A DNA stretch of 64,000 bases, from NCBI RefSeq assembly GCF_030758455.1, contig NZ_CP132353.1, positions 1,612,001-1,676,000 on the forward strand, in the 5' to 3' direction. Shown here in pieces: positions 41,935 through 50,711 of this stretch; the first letter of the stretch is position 1, and each line of letters begins with the position of its first letter. This DNA comes from Erwinia pyri. GTDB taxonomy: Bacteria; Pseudomonadota; Gammaproteobacteria; Enterobacterales; Enterobacteriaceae. The position numbers were made by a program, and so were the translations under genes. Below the pieces are notes generated by a model. The model had not been told where the DNA came from, ran no database searches, and saw nothing but the letters and a program-made list of their open reading frames with translations.

Positions 41935-42600
41935 ATGAACACGCAAAACCGATGGAAAAACGCAGCCGCACTCAGCTTCACGCTGGGCGGGCTGCAATAC
42001 TTGCTGGCAGAGAAAATCGCCGCGCTGGCCTGGTCAGCGCCTGTTTATCATTATGGTCTCAACTACATCAGTGATTTAGGCATTCCCCATTGCGGTGTGC
42101 TGGCTGACGGTCGCGCTGTTTGCTCTCCGCTACACACCGTGATGAACGTCGGTTTTGCTGTTGAAGGGTTGCTCTTTTTTATAGCCTGCCTGCTGTTACG
42201 CAAAATTTTTAACGGTGCGGGAAAGTTTATGTTCCTCTTCACCGGGTTGCTGCATGGCGTGGGTGGCAGCGTCATCGCCCTGTTCCACAGCGGTAGCGGG
42301 GAAGCGGGTCTCACGCTGCATGAAGCCGGGGCCGTAATGGCAATAGGCGGCGGCAATCTCTGTCTGATTACCGTGGGCTGGCTGCTGCGGCAGCGTCCTG
42401 GCCTGCGGGATTTCAGCCTTTTCAGCCTGTTTATGGGCAGTTTTGGCCTGCTCTGCATGGTACTTATCCCATTGGGGCTGCTGCCAACAGGCCTGATTGA
42501 GAGAGCGTCTGTTTATCCCATCACCTTCTGGCAGATATTTACCGGCTGTCTGTTACTCAGGGCATCCATCAGTAAAATTTCAGGCAGCACGCGGCTTTGA
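41935..42600 (+). CDS. DUF998 family membrane protein
   Basis: This is a hydrophobic protein of 221 residues with about six membrane segments. Features of DUF998 proteins are YISDLGIP in the first loop, LHTVMNVGF, and FTGLLHGVGGSVIALFHSG. No enzymatic motif is recognised and the function is unknown. It follows the siderophore-interacting gene by 86 bases and ends 2 bases before the convergent monooxygenase gene. Confidence 0.75.
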   Translation: MNTQNRWKNAAALSFTLGGLQYLLAEKIAALAWSAPVYHYGLNYISDLGIPHCGVLADGRAVCSPLHTVMNVGFAVEGLLFFIACLLLRKIFNGAGKFMFLFTGLLHGVGGSVIALFHSGSGEAGLTLHEAGAVMAIGGGNLCLITVGWLLRQRPGLRDFSLFSLFMGSFGLLCMVLIPLGLLPTGLIERASVYPITFWQIFTGCLLLRASISKISGSTRL

Positions 42601-42602
42601 AG

Positions 42603-43802
42603 TTACGGGCGCGGACGCTCGGTGCGAAACCCCAGCCCAATAATCCAGCCAAAAACATAGGGCAGGAAAGGTAGCCGCTTAACCAGCTTAGGGATTGGGC
42701 TGGTCTGATTTTCTTTGCGCTTCTTGCCGCTCATTTTGATCTGAATAAACTGGGTGGCTACGGCAGGGAACTGGCGCCTGCGCTGAACTTTCTGCAGCTG
42801 CCGTAGCGTGACGCCGCCTTTCCGCAAAGGGGGGGCGAGAAGGTTCGCCGTTGCCACCGCATCCTGAATAGCCAGATTAACGCCGACGCCGCCAATAGGG
42901 GACATGGCGTGTGCCGCATCACCAATGCACAGTACGCCAGGTTTCGCCCACTCATCCAGGCGATCAATACGAATACTTAACAGTTTCAGCTGTTCCCATA
43001 CGGTCAGCGAGGCCAGACGCGCTGCCGGGAAAGGAGCAACGGCAGAGATCTGCTGCTTAAAGGCGGTAATACCCTGCTCGCTGAGCGCCTGAAACTGACC
43101 TTTAGGAATGGAGAAACCGCACTGCCAGTAGTCACCGCGGTCGATCATAATAAAGTTCTGCTTTGGCCCCTGATGACCAGAGCACCATTGCGGATCTTCC
43201 GCATGCTTTTCAAGTTTGAACCACACCACATCTCGCGGCGAGCCAAAAGAACGCCCCGTCAGCCCCGCCTTTTCTCTGACCACAGAGCGCCGCCCGTCAG
43301 CGCCGATAACCAGCTTTGACCTGATTTCCCGTAGCCCCGATTTTCCGGAAGTCCGGATGCCGCAAACGCGCTCCTGGTCATAAATAAGGCTGTCGCACTG
43401 CGTCGATTTCATCAGCGTGAAGCCAGGCAGAGAGTGCGCTTTGGCGGCGATAAAATTCAGGAAATCCCACTGCGGCATAAACGCGATAAACCGGCACTTC
43501 ACCGGCAGCTTAGAGAAATTAGCCAGCGTCACTGACTCACCGCCGATCTCCGCCTGCAGTTTTTCCATTTGCTGGTGAGGAAGGGTCAAAAATTCCTGCA
43601 GCAGGCCCAAATGATGCAGAATTTGTAATGTAGAGGGATGGATAGTATCACCACGAAAATCCCGCAGAAAATCGTCATGTTTTTCTGTCACCACGACGTT
43701 AACACCCGCACGCGCCAGCAAATAGCCCAGCATCAGCCCGGCAGGGCCGCCGCCTACGATGCAACAGTCAGTCGAGAGTGTTTCAGTCAGTGCCGCCTGC
43801 AT
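42603..43802 (-). CDS. FAD-dependent monooxygenase (PHBH/TfdB type)
   Basis: This is a 399-residue class A flavin monooxygenase-like protein. The FAD-binding motif is CCIVGGGPAGLMLGYLLARAG, the DG motif is VIGADGRRSVVR, and the GD motif is CIGDAAHAMSPIGGVGVNLA. A hydrophobic, basic C terminus may lie at the membrane. Its start is 35 bases from a Fur box, so expression probably responds to iron. The substrate is unknown; aromatic hydroxylation is the family activity. Confidence 0.85.
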   Translation of the reverse strand: MQAALTETLSTDCCIVGGGPAGLMLGYLLARAGVNVVVTEKHDDFLRDFRGDTIHPSTLQILHHLGLLQEFLTLPHQQMEKLQAEIGGESVTLANFSKLPVKCRFIAFMPQWDFLNFIAAKAHSLPGFTLMKSTQCDSLIYDQERVCGIRTSGKSGLREIRSKLVIGADGRRSVVREKAGLTGRSFGSPRDVVWFKLEKHAEDPQWCSGHQGPKQNFIMIDRGDYWQCGFSIPKGQFQALSEQGITAFKQQISAVAPFPAARLASLTVWEQLKLLSIRIDRLDEWAKPGVLCIGDAAHAMSPIGGVGVNLAIQDAVATANLLAPPLRKGGVTLRQLQKVQRRRQFPAVATQFIQIKMSGKKRKENQTSPIPKLVKRLPFLPYVFGWIIGLGFRTERPRP

Positions 43803-43836
43803 AGAGAAGTTCCGAAGTTGAAAGAGCTGATTGTAT

Positions 43837-43855
43837 GATAATAGTTATCATTATC
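43837..43855. promoter_or_regulatory. Fur box in front of the FAD monooxygenase and VOC remnant
   Basis: The 19 bases match the Fur consensus GATAATGATAATCATTATC at 16 positions. The site lies 35 bases upstream of the monooxygenase start and just before the ATG of the VOC remnant on the other strand. Confidence 0.75.
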
Positions 43856-43863
43856 TTTTTAGC

Positions 43864-44163
43864 ATGTCGGATTGTGCTGCGCTACGAGGATTTTTTCAGG
43901 CGGGTTTTTACTCTTATCCGGAAAGCGACTGCAACATTCTTCTGGCCCGCGCTTCAAACGAGAGGCAGAAAGGCTTTATCGGCAATCAGTGCGGCGGGAG
44001 AGTATTCCTGTTCCTTCAGACTGATGACTTTTGGCGCGATTATAACGCCATGAAAGCAAAAGGCGTTGAATTCGTCCAGGAGCCTCGCGAAGAGGAGTAC
44101 GGCACGGTAGTCGTATTTGAAGATCTCTACGGCAACCGTTGGGATCTTTACCAGAATAAGTAA
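43864..44163 (+). pseudogene. VOC (glyoxalase/bleomycin-resistance) family protein, 5'-truncated
   Basis: From about residue 20 the frame reads like a normal VOC protein (CNILLARASNERQKGFIGNQ, FLFLQTDDFWRDY, VVVFEDLYGNRWDL). The first beta-alpha-beta unit of the domain, which holds the first metal-ligand His, is absent and replaced by an unrelated short stretch. Usual length is about 125-130 residues; only 99 remain. The preceding sequence is occupied by a Fur box and the divergent monooxygenase start, so there is no room for the missing part. It is probably a decayed gene, though a short expressed protein is not excluded. Confidence 0.6.
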
Positions 44164-44386
44164 AGCTAAAGCCCTTTACCGGTTATGACGCGCAATGCGT
44201 AGCCGGTACATTTGAGTGGGTGATTCTCTCTCTCCAGCTTACTCTTACTCACATCGTGGGCACGTTAAAGTGTCATTAATAAGGCTTAACAAACTTAGCC
44301 ATGTGTTACTACGTCCGCTTCTGTCACATAGCCAGCCTGACGACATAGAAAAGGCAGCTAACAGTCAGCTGCGGGCCTCCCTGACA

Positions 44387-44734
44387 TCATTTCTTCTTAT
44401 TAAGCATCGACTTTAAATCGGCAAAGGGATTGTAGGTGGCGGCGTCAACATCATTTTGCGCATCCTCACCAGCCACTACAGTTGTGCCGTACTGATCGGC
44501 TTCAGTGTACTTGGAGTGTTCGTGGTCATGGCAGTAGAGGCATAACAACTCCCAGTTACTGCCATCTGGCGGGTTATTGGTATGGTCGTGATCGATATGG
44601 TGAACCGTTAATTCACGAAGATTTGAATACACAAACTCCCGCGAGCAGCGCCCACATACCCACGGATAGATTTTTAGCGCTTTCTCGCGGTAGCCGCTTT
44701 CCAGACGCGTGTAGTTTTTTGGGATCAGAGCCAT
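44387..44734 (-). CDS. yajD: HNH nuclease family protein YajD
   Basis: This 115-residue protein is nearly identical to E. coli YajD as I recall it. It has two zinc-binding CxxC pairs (CGRC and CLYC) and an HNH-type core HHIDHDHTNN. The biological role of YajD is not established. In E. coli it lies elsewhere, so its position here in an accessory-looking stretch is a lineage difference. The start ATG 44734 gives MALIPKNYTRLESGYREKA. Confidence 0.93.
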   Translation of the reverse strand: MALIPKNYTRLESGYREKALKIYPWVCGRCSREFVYSNLRELTVHHIDHDHTNNPPDGSNWELLCLYCHDHEHSKYTEADQYGTTVVAGEDAQNDVDAATYNPFADLKSMLNKKK

Positions 44735-44954
44735 TGCCAGTGTTACCTGTTATCAAGAGATAATTTTACGAAAGTGCCTCTCAATATATCCCAAAACGGA
44801 ACAGAAGAGGAGATTGTGGCGGGGGAGAGGCTGGCTACATATCGCCAGACCTCATTGTCAGTAAGTCAGGTAACGTGCTCGTTGGGCAAAAGGGAAGTAG
44901 AGCGGGGATCTGATAGCGAAAAGGCCGCCATGGGAGCAGCCATCCGTGTAGGTA

Positions 44955-45532
44955 TTAGTTGGACGTGATCTGACTAATCAACACGCCTTTGATATTGTTA
45001 CTTTCAAAAAAGTATTGAATACAGTTCATCTGTGTAAAATTACCGTAGTTCCTGGTATTGGTACAATACTGAACTGTGTTGCTATATGGTTTATTCGGGA
45101 ATAGTGACGAGAGGTTTTCTGATGAAGCACTGAGCAAAGGAATTCCCTTAATCGTAACGCTCAAATCACCACTATAAGAAACACAGCTTTTTTGCGGTGC
45201 GGATTTGGCAATTGCAATAGATGTTAAATCGCCTTTTCCCATCTCGTTATCAGAGATAAACCAGTAATTGATATCTCCGGAAGCAAGGCATAGCCAGGAT
45301 GCCTGGTCGCCATGGTTAACAGTTACGCCAGTATTTTTGCAATGTCTGCAAGGCTGTTAAATTCCATCACATAGACGTTGTTGCCAATAATCACATCAGG
45401 CACAAAGTTTTTGTTGGTATCATACTCAGGAATGAATGAATCATCCTGGTAGTAGTTGGCGCCAAAACCTTCCATTTGCCTGGCCGTCGTAACAGAAGAG
45501 AATAGGGAGAGAATAAGAAGAAGATATTTCAT
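44955..45532 (-). pseudogene. Frameshifted small secreted protein of unknown function
   Basis: The first part (45532 down to 45323) encodes 69 residues starting with a clear signal peptide (MKYLLLILSLFSSVTTA). It stops right after a run of five A residues near 45340. Shifting one base at that run (as if a sixth A were present) keeps the frame open through VTVNHGDQASWLCLASG into the ORF that ends at 44955. The joined product would be about 190 residues, exported, with four or five Cys residues in the mature part. I do not recognise the family. Either a real frameshift or a sequencing error in the homopolymer would explain it. Confidence 0.65.
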
Positions 45533-45969
45533 TTCACTGTTAACTCCCGGTCACCACCTGGCCGTTGTAGTTAATTCGGTAGAATTTGAATACGGCCTTT
45601 TTAAGGGCTTGACCAGAAGAGAGCGCTTTATATAGATGGGAAGATGAGTTATCAACGTTTTTCAAAAAAGCATATGAGCTATTCAATATTTAATTGATGT
45701 GAATCAATGAAATACCGGCATCATTTGATGATTCGCTTTAGAGAGGCATGGAATAAGTAAGCGTATCTTGAACAGTAGAGTCACTAACAACCCAGGAAGG
45801 AGGGACTCAGCAACGGTAGCTGAGTTTATAAAGCCAGGATTCTTAGTGGCTCCGGGTAAAGGGATTGCCGTGCCGTCTGCGAGGCGATAAATAAACAATA
45901 AACGTCTGAAGAGACTGATTCGTTTGGTGTTCCGTTCCTGGCAACAGCTATGATTAAAAGGGGCTTACC
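45533..45969. other. AT-rich intergenic stretch upstream of the protease-nuclease gene
   Basis: No supported gene is seen in these 437 bases. A hairpin (ACTCAGC / GCTGAGT, 45805-45825) and a small palindrome around 45720 are present. A 64-codon minus-strand ORF (45704-45898) matches nothing I know. The region presumably holds the promoters of the frameshifted gene on the left and the fusion gene on the right. Confidence 0.4.
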
Positions 45970-47781
45970 ATGGAGATGCGAATGAACGAACAACTGAAAG
46001 AACAGATAGCTTCAAGGCTGGTGCAGACCGCCGGGCAACGGCAACAGACGCGAACAGCGCTCATCCAGGGTCAGCAGGCGGAACCGGATCCGCGCCGCGC
46101 ACAGCGTTATGCTTTTCAGCAACGCGCCAGACAAAACGTGATCATTGGTGCAAACGATTTACTGCCGGTGTCATTTTTGCAGCAGGGAGTGAGTGCGGCA
46201 AGGGCGGTGGCGCTGGTAAGAGAAGATGGCGTACCCAAAGGAAGTGGATTTCTCACGCATGGCAACCTCTTTGTCACGAATCATCATCTGCTGCCTGAAC
46301 CCTCTTTATCAGGCCGCATTACGCTTCAGTTCGGCTACCGTCAGAGCGAGACAGGCGAGCTTATTCAGGGCCGTTTGTACAGGGTAGATGCAGAACGCTT
46401 CTGGCTCTCCAGTCCGACGGAGGCGTTTGACTGTACGCTGGTTGCGTTGGGTGAAGCGATTGACGACAGCGGTGAGAGCCCTTTGCCGCTGGCGCTTAAC
46501 GATCGTAACGATAAACATGCATTGGGCATCAGCCTCAACCTGATCCATCATCCGGGTGGTGCACCGCAGCAAATTACGCTGCGCAATAATGCGCTGTTGG
46601 CGCGTTATGAACAATTTCTGCATTACGAGGCCGACAGCGAAGGTGGCTCGTCAGGTGCGCCGGTATTCAACGACGGCTGGCAGCTGGTGGCGCTTCATCA
46701 TGGTGGAAAAGAAGAGAATGGCAAATGGGTGAATGAAGGCATTCGCATCAGTGCACTCACCGACTGGCTCAAGGGCGAGCTGCCGACCTTGCCTGCTGAC
46801 TGGCAGGCACCGTTGCTGCAGGCATTGACCGCTGAGACTACAGCGCAACAGGCCACCTCCAGTAGCGCCGCGCCAGATGAAAATTACCGCAATCGCGAGG
46901 GTTACCAGGCGAACTTTCTGGCAGAGACCCATATCGATATGGCCGGGATTATTGCCCCACGCATCCGCGAAGTTGCTCCCCTGCGTGACGGGCGCAAAGG
47001 GGCTGAAGCGACGCTTGATTATCAGCATTTCTCGCTGCTGATGAGCGCTGAGCGGAAGTTGGCTTTCTTTACCGCTACCAATATTGATGGCGCGCGCTAT
47101 ATCAGCATCGATCGCGGTAATGGGCAGCCCTCCCTGTTGCCGGAAGGCGATCGCTGGTATGAAGACAGCCGCATCGACAGCCTCTATGTAACCGGCCAGA
47201 CTTTTTACAGCGAGTTTAGCCGCTGGTTCGATCGTGGTCATCTTACGCGTCGCAGCGATCCTACCTGGGGCACCGCCGCTGAAGCGGTTCGCGCCAATAA
47301 AGATACTTTCCATTTTACTAATTGCTCGCCGCAGCATTTTCGCTTTAACCAGAGCGCACAGTACTGGCAAGGGGTTGAGCGCTATATCCTTGAAAACGGC
47401 GTGTTAAAAACCAAACAGCAGATTAGCGTGTTGACTGGACCGGTGCTGAACGATCAATATCGGCAGTACGCAGATTTGCAGGTGCCGCTGCTGTTCTGGA
47501 AAGTTGTGCTGCGTATCGGGCCACAAGGCAAGCCGCAGGCAACCGCGTTGCTGGTGAGTCAGGATACATTGCTGGACGAACCGCGCCGCGTGTTGCCGCT
47601 CCAGCAGCCGGAAGCGGTGCCGCAGGTGGACGAATATCGTGTGTCGATTCGCTCACTGGAAACCCTCACCGGGCTGAATTTTAGCGCTTTTCGCGACTGG
47701 GATAGCTGGCAGCCTGATGCCAGTCTGCTTGCGGAACCCGTGCAGGCGAAGCTCATTATGACGTGGCCAGAGGTGTTATAG
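45970..47781 (+). CDS. Trypsin-like serine protease fused to a DNA/RNA non-specific endonuclease
   Basis: This is a 603-residue two-domain protein without signal peptide or membrane segment. Residues about 75-275 are a trypsin-like peptidase: TNHH (His 106), FDCTLVAL (Asp 154) and GGSSGAPVF (Ser 228) form the triad. Residues about 345-600 are a NucA/NUC1 beta-beta-alpha-metal nuclease with DRGH (421-424), the metal-site Asn 451 in FTNCSPQ, FNQ at 459-461 and Glu 470. All catalytic positions seem intact. Start codons at 45976 and 45982 are alternatives. A toxic or defence effector in which proteolysis controls the nuclease is plausible but only inferred. It lies next to tRNA-Asn. Confidence 0.85.
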   Translation: MEMRMNEQLKEQIASRLVQTAGQRQQTRTALIQGQQAEPDPRRAQRYAFQQRARQNVIIGANDLLPVSFLQQGVSAARAVALVREDGVPKGSGFLTHGNLFVTNHHLLPEPSLSGRITLQFGYRQSETGELIQGRLYRVDAERFWLSSPTEAFDCTLVALGEAIDDSGESPLPLALNDRNDKHALGISLNLIHHPGGAPQQITLRNNALLARYEQFLHYEADSEGGSSGAPVFNDGWQLVALHHGGKEENGKWVNEGIRISALTDWLKGELPTLPADWQAPLLQALTAETTAQQATSSSAAPDENYRNREGYQANFLAETHIDMAGIIAPRIREVAPLRDGRKGAEATLDYQHFSLLMSAERKLAFFTATNIDGARYISIDRGNGQPSLLPEGDRWYEDSRIDSLYVTGQTFYSEFSRWFDRGHLTRRSDPTWGTAAEAVRANKDTFHFTNCSPQHFRFNQSAQYWQGVERYILENGVLKTKQQISVLTGPVLNDQYRQYADLQVPLLFWKVVLRIGPQGKPQATALLVSQDTLLDEPRRVLPLQQPEAVPQVDEYRVSIRSLETLTGLNFSAFRDWDSWQPDASLLAEPVQAKLIMTWPEVL

Positions 47782-47847
47782 CGGGAAGGATTTCACGCCA
47801 ACCTGTTGAATCAATAACAGATAAAGATTCCTGAAGGCACATGAAAA

Positions 47848-47880
47848 GCAAAAAAGCCGATATCTTGCGATATCGGCTTT
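47848..47880 (-). terminator. Terminator of the tRNA-Asn transcript
   Basis: AAAGCCGATATC and its complement form a 12-bp stem with a four-base loop, followed on the minus strand by a T-rich tract, 8 bases downstream of the tRNA. Confidence 0.85.
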
Positions 47881-47888
47881 CTTTAATA

Positions 47889-47964
47889 TGGCTCCTCTGA
47901 CTGGACTCGAACCAGTGACATACGGATTAACAGTCCGCCGTTCTACCGACTGAACTACAGAGGA
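47889..47964 (-). tRNA. tRNA-Asn (anticodon GTT)
   Basis: On the minus strand the 76-base sequence starts TCCTCTG and ends CAGAGGA-G-CCA, giving a 7-bp acceptor stem, a GGTTCGAGTCC T-arm and the anticodon GTT in the loop CTGTTAA. The CCA end is encoded. It matches enterobacterial tRNA-Asn. E. coli has tRNA-Asn genes near amn in the same chromosomal neighbourhood. Confidence 0.97.
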
Positions 47965-48255
47965 ATTGTTGGAACGGGGCGCATAATATCCAGCGGGCAG
48001 ATGGATGTCAAAGCCTGAATGCACCTTTTTTACTGACTGCTGAATAAAGCAGCATTTTGTTGAGATTTCCTCAGGTTGCCGCAGGTTTATCGGCTCTCTT
48101 CTTTGCGAAACGTCCCGCAGTGCTGTTGCCTGTGACAACAAGCATTACAGCGACTTTCGTCAGAATGATCACGTTTATTTCATTTCAGGATTGTCGGTCC
48201 TTATTTTGAAATATACATTCCATGCACGCGCTTCGCTCACCTGCAAGGAATAACA

Positions 48256-49377
48256 ATGGAAAAGGTCAGAATTGGACTGATTGGTACCGGCTATATCGGA
48301 CGCTGCCACGCAATTGCTTACGCACAGGCTTCTACGGTTTTTTCGCTGAAGGGGGAAATCGTGCGGGAAATGGTGGCAGAGGTGGATCCGGCGGTGGCGA
48401 AGCGGCAGGCAGCGTTGCTGGGGTTTAACCGGTCAACGGGCAACTGGCGTGAACTGGTTGCCGATCCGGACATTGATGTCGTGGATATCTGTGCACCTAA
48501 CTTTCTGCACAAAGAGATGGCGCTGGAGGCGATCCGTCACGGCAAGCACGTCTATTCAGAAAAGCCGCTGGCGCTGGATGTGGCCGATGCCGAAGAGATG
48601 ACTCGCGCAGTAGAAGCGGCAGGGGTCAAAACGCTGGTGGGCTTTAATTATATGAAGAATCCCACCAGTCAGCTGGCTAAGGAGATCATCGCCAGAGGGG
48701 AAATTGGTGAGGTAGTGCATTTTTACGGCACCCATAATGAAGATTATCTGGCGAACCCAACTACGCCCCTTGACTGGCACTGCCAGAAGGCGCTGGCCGG
48801 GCTGGGCGCATTAGGCGATTTGGGCGCGCATATCGTCAATATGGCGCACTTCCTGGTAGGCGATATCAGTGAGGTATCCGGAGATACGCTGACGGTGATA
48901 AAGCAGCGTCCCGACCCAAAAGATCCCTCGCAGTTGCGCGATGTGGAAAATGAAGATCAGGCCAGCGCGCTGCTGCGTTTTACTAATGGCGCACATGGCG
49001 TGATAGAGACCTCACGTATCGCCTGCGGCAGTAAAATGGGGCTGACCTACGTTGTGACCGGCACGAAAGGCACCCTGCGCTATACCCAGGAGCGAATGGC
49101 TGAGCTGGAGCTCTATCTCCATGACGATCCTGTGGGGCGCCAGGGATTCAAAACTATCCTGACCGGCCCGGCTCACCCTGACTATGCCAGTTTCTGCGTG
49201 TCGGCGGGTCATGGCATTGGTTTTAACGACCAGAAAACTGTTGAGATACGTGACCTGATCAATGGCATCGCCGCCGGTGACCGCATGTGGCCAGATTTTG
49301 CCGAGGGGTTACAGGTCTCAAAAGTGCTGGAAGCCATCGCCATTTCCGCACTGGAGCGCCGCTGGATGCCGGTTTAA
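48256..49377 (+). CDS. Gfo/Idh/MocA family sugar oxidoreductase
   Basis: This 373-residue NAD(P)-dependent oxidoreductase begins RIGLIGTGYIGRCHA (Rossmann motif) and has the family lysine motif SEKPLALD (101-108) and GDLGAHIVNMAHFLVGD, with the catalytic Asp/His region. Such enzymes oxidise or epimerise inositols, sugars or sugar acids. It converges with the tandem-HTH regulator and probably belongs to the same utilisation locus as the PTS genes beyond it. AAGGAA precedes ATG 48256. Confidence 0.9.
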   Translation: MEKVRIGLIGTGYIGRCHAIAYAQASTVFSLKGEIVREMVAEVDPAVAKRQAALLGFNRSTGNWRELVADPDIDVVDICAPNFLHKEMALEAIRHGKHVYSEKPLALDVADAEEMTRAVEAAGVKTLVGFNYMKNPTSQLAKEIIARGEIGEVVHFYGTHNEDYLANPTTPLDWHCQKALAGLGALGDLGAHIVNMAHFLVGDISEVSGDTLTVIKQRPDPKDPSQLRDVENEDQASALLRFTNGAHGVIETSRIACGSKMGLTYVVTGTKGTLRYTQERMAELELYLHDDPVGRQGFKTILTGPAHPDYASFCVSAGHGIGFNDQKTVEIRDLINGIAAGDRMWPDFAEGLQVSKVLEAIAISALERRWMPV

Positions 49378-49401
49378 AAGATAAAGGCCGGGCAAAAGCC
49401 T

Positions 49402-50592
49402 TCAGGTGCTGGCCCGCCATTCAAGGGTGTAATTTATGCGCTCAACCAGCGGCTCTGTCTGAGTCTCTTCCAGCATGCTCATCAGCCGCTCGCCCACTTG
49501 CTGACCCAGCGCGGCATAATCCAGGTGCATCGCGGTCAGCGTGGGGAAGGTATGATCGCAGTCAGCAGAGCCTTCCAGACAAGCCACGGCCAGGTCATAA
49601 GGCACTTTCAGCAAGCGACGCTGGCATTCGTGCAGAATGCCAAATGCGATCTCTTCATGGCTGCAAATCACCGCATCCATATCGGGATGGCTCTGCAGCA
49701 GCTCGCTCATGGCGTAGCGGCCAAACTGCAGGCTGGGCGCATCCGGCACGGTACGGATCAGATCGGCATTCTGGTACTGCGCCAGCATGGCTTTGCGCCA
49801 GCCGTTCAGCTGCTGTTTCTGCAGGCGGTTATCAGTATGCGCACCGATATAGGCAATTTTTCGGTAACCCGCTTCCAGCAGCTTTTGCGTCAGCCGTTCT
49901 GCGGATTCCGTAAAGGCCAGATCGAGAGAGATATCAGCACTAAACGCCTCTGCGCCGCCGACGTTTACCTTCACCAGCTCAGCGGCTTCGATAAGCGCCA
50001 GCGTCTGGCTGGAGAGCGGTGCACCAAGCAGTACCAGCGCAGCCGGGCGATTCTGCAACAGTTTCTGCACAATCCTGGCTTCGCCATGCTGGTGGTATTC
50101 ATGGCAGGCCATCACCAGTTCAAACTGCTGTTTACTCACCGTGCTCTGCAGCGCCTGCAAAAAACGGGCGCTGGCGCGATCCTGCTGGAAGGGGTAGAGC
50201 ACCGCAACCGTATTATGCTGGGAAGCGGCTAACGCGCTGGCGGCGGCATTTGGAACGTAGCCCAACGCCTCAATGGCCGCATTAATTTTCTTTAATGAGC
50301 TGTCAGCCACCAACGCCGGATCGCGCAGCGCTCTGGAGACGGTCATTACGCCTACGCCAGCATGGCGCGAGACATCCTGTAGCGTCACGCGCTGGGTACT
50401 GTTAACCACGGCGCTGGCATCGTGATTGGGCGTGTAGCCTAACGAGCGCGCAGCCTGCTCAACCTTGCTGCGTATGCTGTCAGAGACCAGTTCCGGCGTG
50501 CGCATCACGCGTGAAACGGTCATGGTTCCTACTCCAACGTAGTCGGCAATATCCTGCAGCGTCACTCTGCCGCTGGTACGACGTTTGCGCAT
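49402..50592 (-). CDS. LacI-family regulator with two tandem helix-turn-helix domains
   Basis: Two complete LacI-type DNA-binding domains stand in tandem: residues 9-60 (RVTLQDIADYVGVGTMTVSR) and 68-120 (RVTLQDVSRHAGVGVMTVSR), exactly 59 residues apart. A single periplasmic-binding-protein-like sensor domain follows from about 122 to 396. The two recognition helices are almost identical (MTVSR) and resemble those of GntR/IdnR. Usual LacI proteins have one such domain and 330-350 residues. ATG 50592 has GGAG and AAGGA upstream. It is divergent from the PTS operon, and a doubled palindrome lies between them. Confidence 0.93.
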   Translation of the reverse strand: MRKRRTSGRVTLQDIADYVGVGTMTVSRVMRTPELVSDSIRSKVEQAARSLGYTPNHDASAVVNSTQRVTLQDVSRHAGVGVMTVSRALRDPALVADSSLKKINAAIEALGYVPNAAASALAASQHNTVAVLYPFQQDRASARFLQALQSTVSKQQFELVMACHEYHQHGEARIVQKLLQNRPAALVLLGAPLSSQTLALIEAAELVKVNVGGAEAFSADISLDLAFTESAERLTQKLLEAGYRKIAYIGAHTDNRLQKQQLNGWRKAMLAQYQNADLIRTVPDAPSLQFGRYAMSELLQSHPDMDAVICSHEEIAFGILHECQRRLLKVPYDLAVACLEGSADCDHTFPTLTAMHLDYAALGQQVGERLMSMLEETQTEPLVERINYTLEWRAST

Positions 50593-50687
50593 TTCCTTCT
50601 CTCCAACTTCATCATGGCCCGCGTCGCGATACCTCATCCGGCCAGTGTGCCTGTGCAGCGCGTCAGACAGCAAGCGTAAGCCGCACT

Positions 50688-50705
50688 TGTGATAACCCGA
50701 TCACA
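50688..50705. promoter_or_regulatory. CRP-like palindrome with enlarged spacer
   Basis: TGTGAT and ATCACA flank six bases, so TGTGA and TCACA are eight bases apart instead of the six of a standard CRP site. It lies between the regulator and the PTS genes, 6 bases from the larger palindrome. Whether CRP or another protein binds is unknown. Confidence 0.4.
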
Positions 50706-50711
50706 GAGTCT

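Noticed and set aside
44774..44968. 64-codon plus-strand ORF between yajD and the frameshifted gene
   Set aside because: The composition looks random, there is no recognisable motif, and it overlaps the 3' end of the better supported minus-strand gene.
45323..45345. Programmed -1 frameshift in the secreted protein gene
   Set aside because: The A-run is followed by a codon that does not allow A-site re-pairing in the standard slippery heptamer scheme; mutation or sequencing error is simpler.
45704..45898. 64-codon minus-strand ORF upstream of the protease-nuclease gene
   Set aside because: No ribosome site, no recognised family and poor coding character; kept only as part of the described intergenic stretch.
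47889..47964. tRNA-Asn as an integration site of a genomic island
   Set aside because: No second copy of the tRNA 3' end and no integrase gene is visible in the window, so an attachment site cannot be supported.
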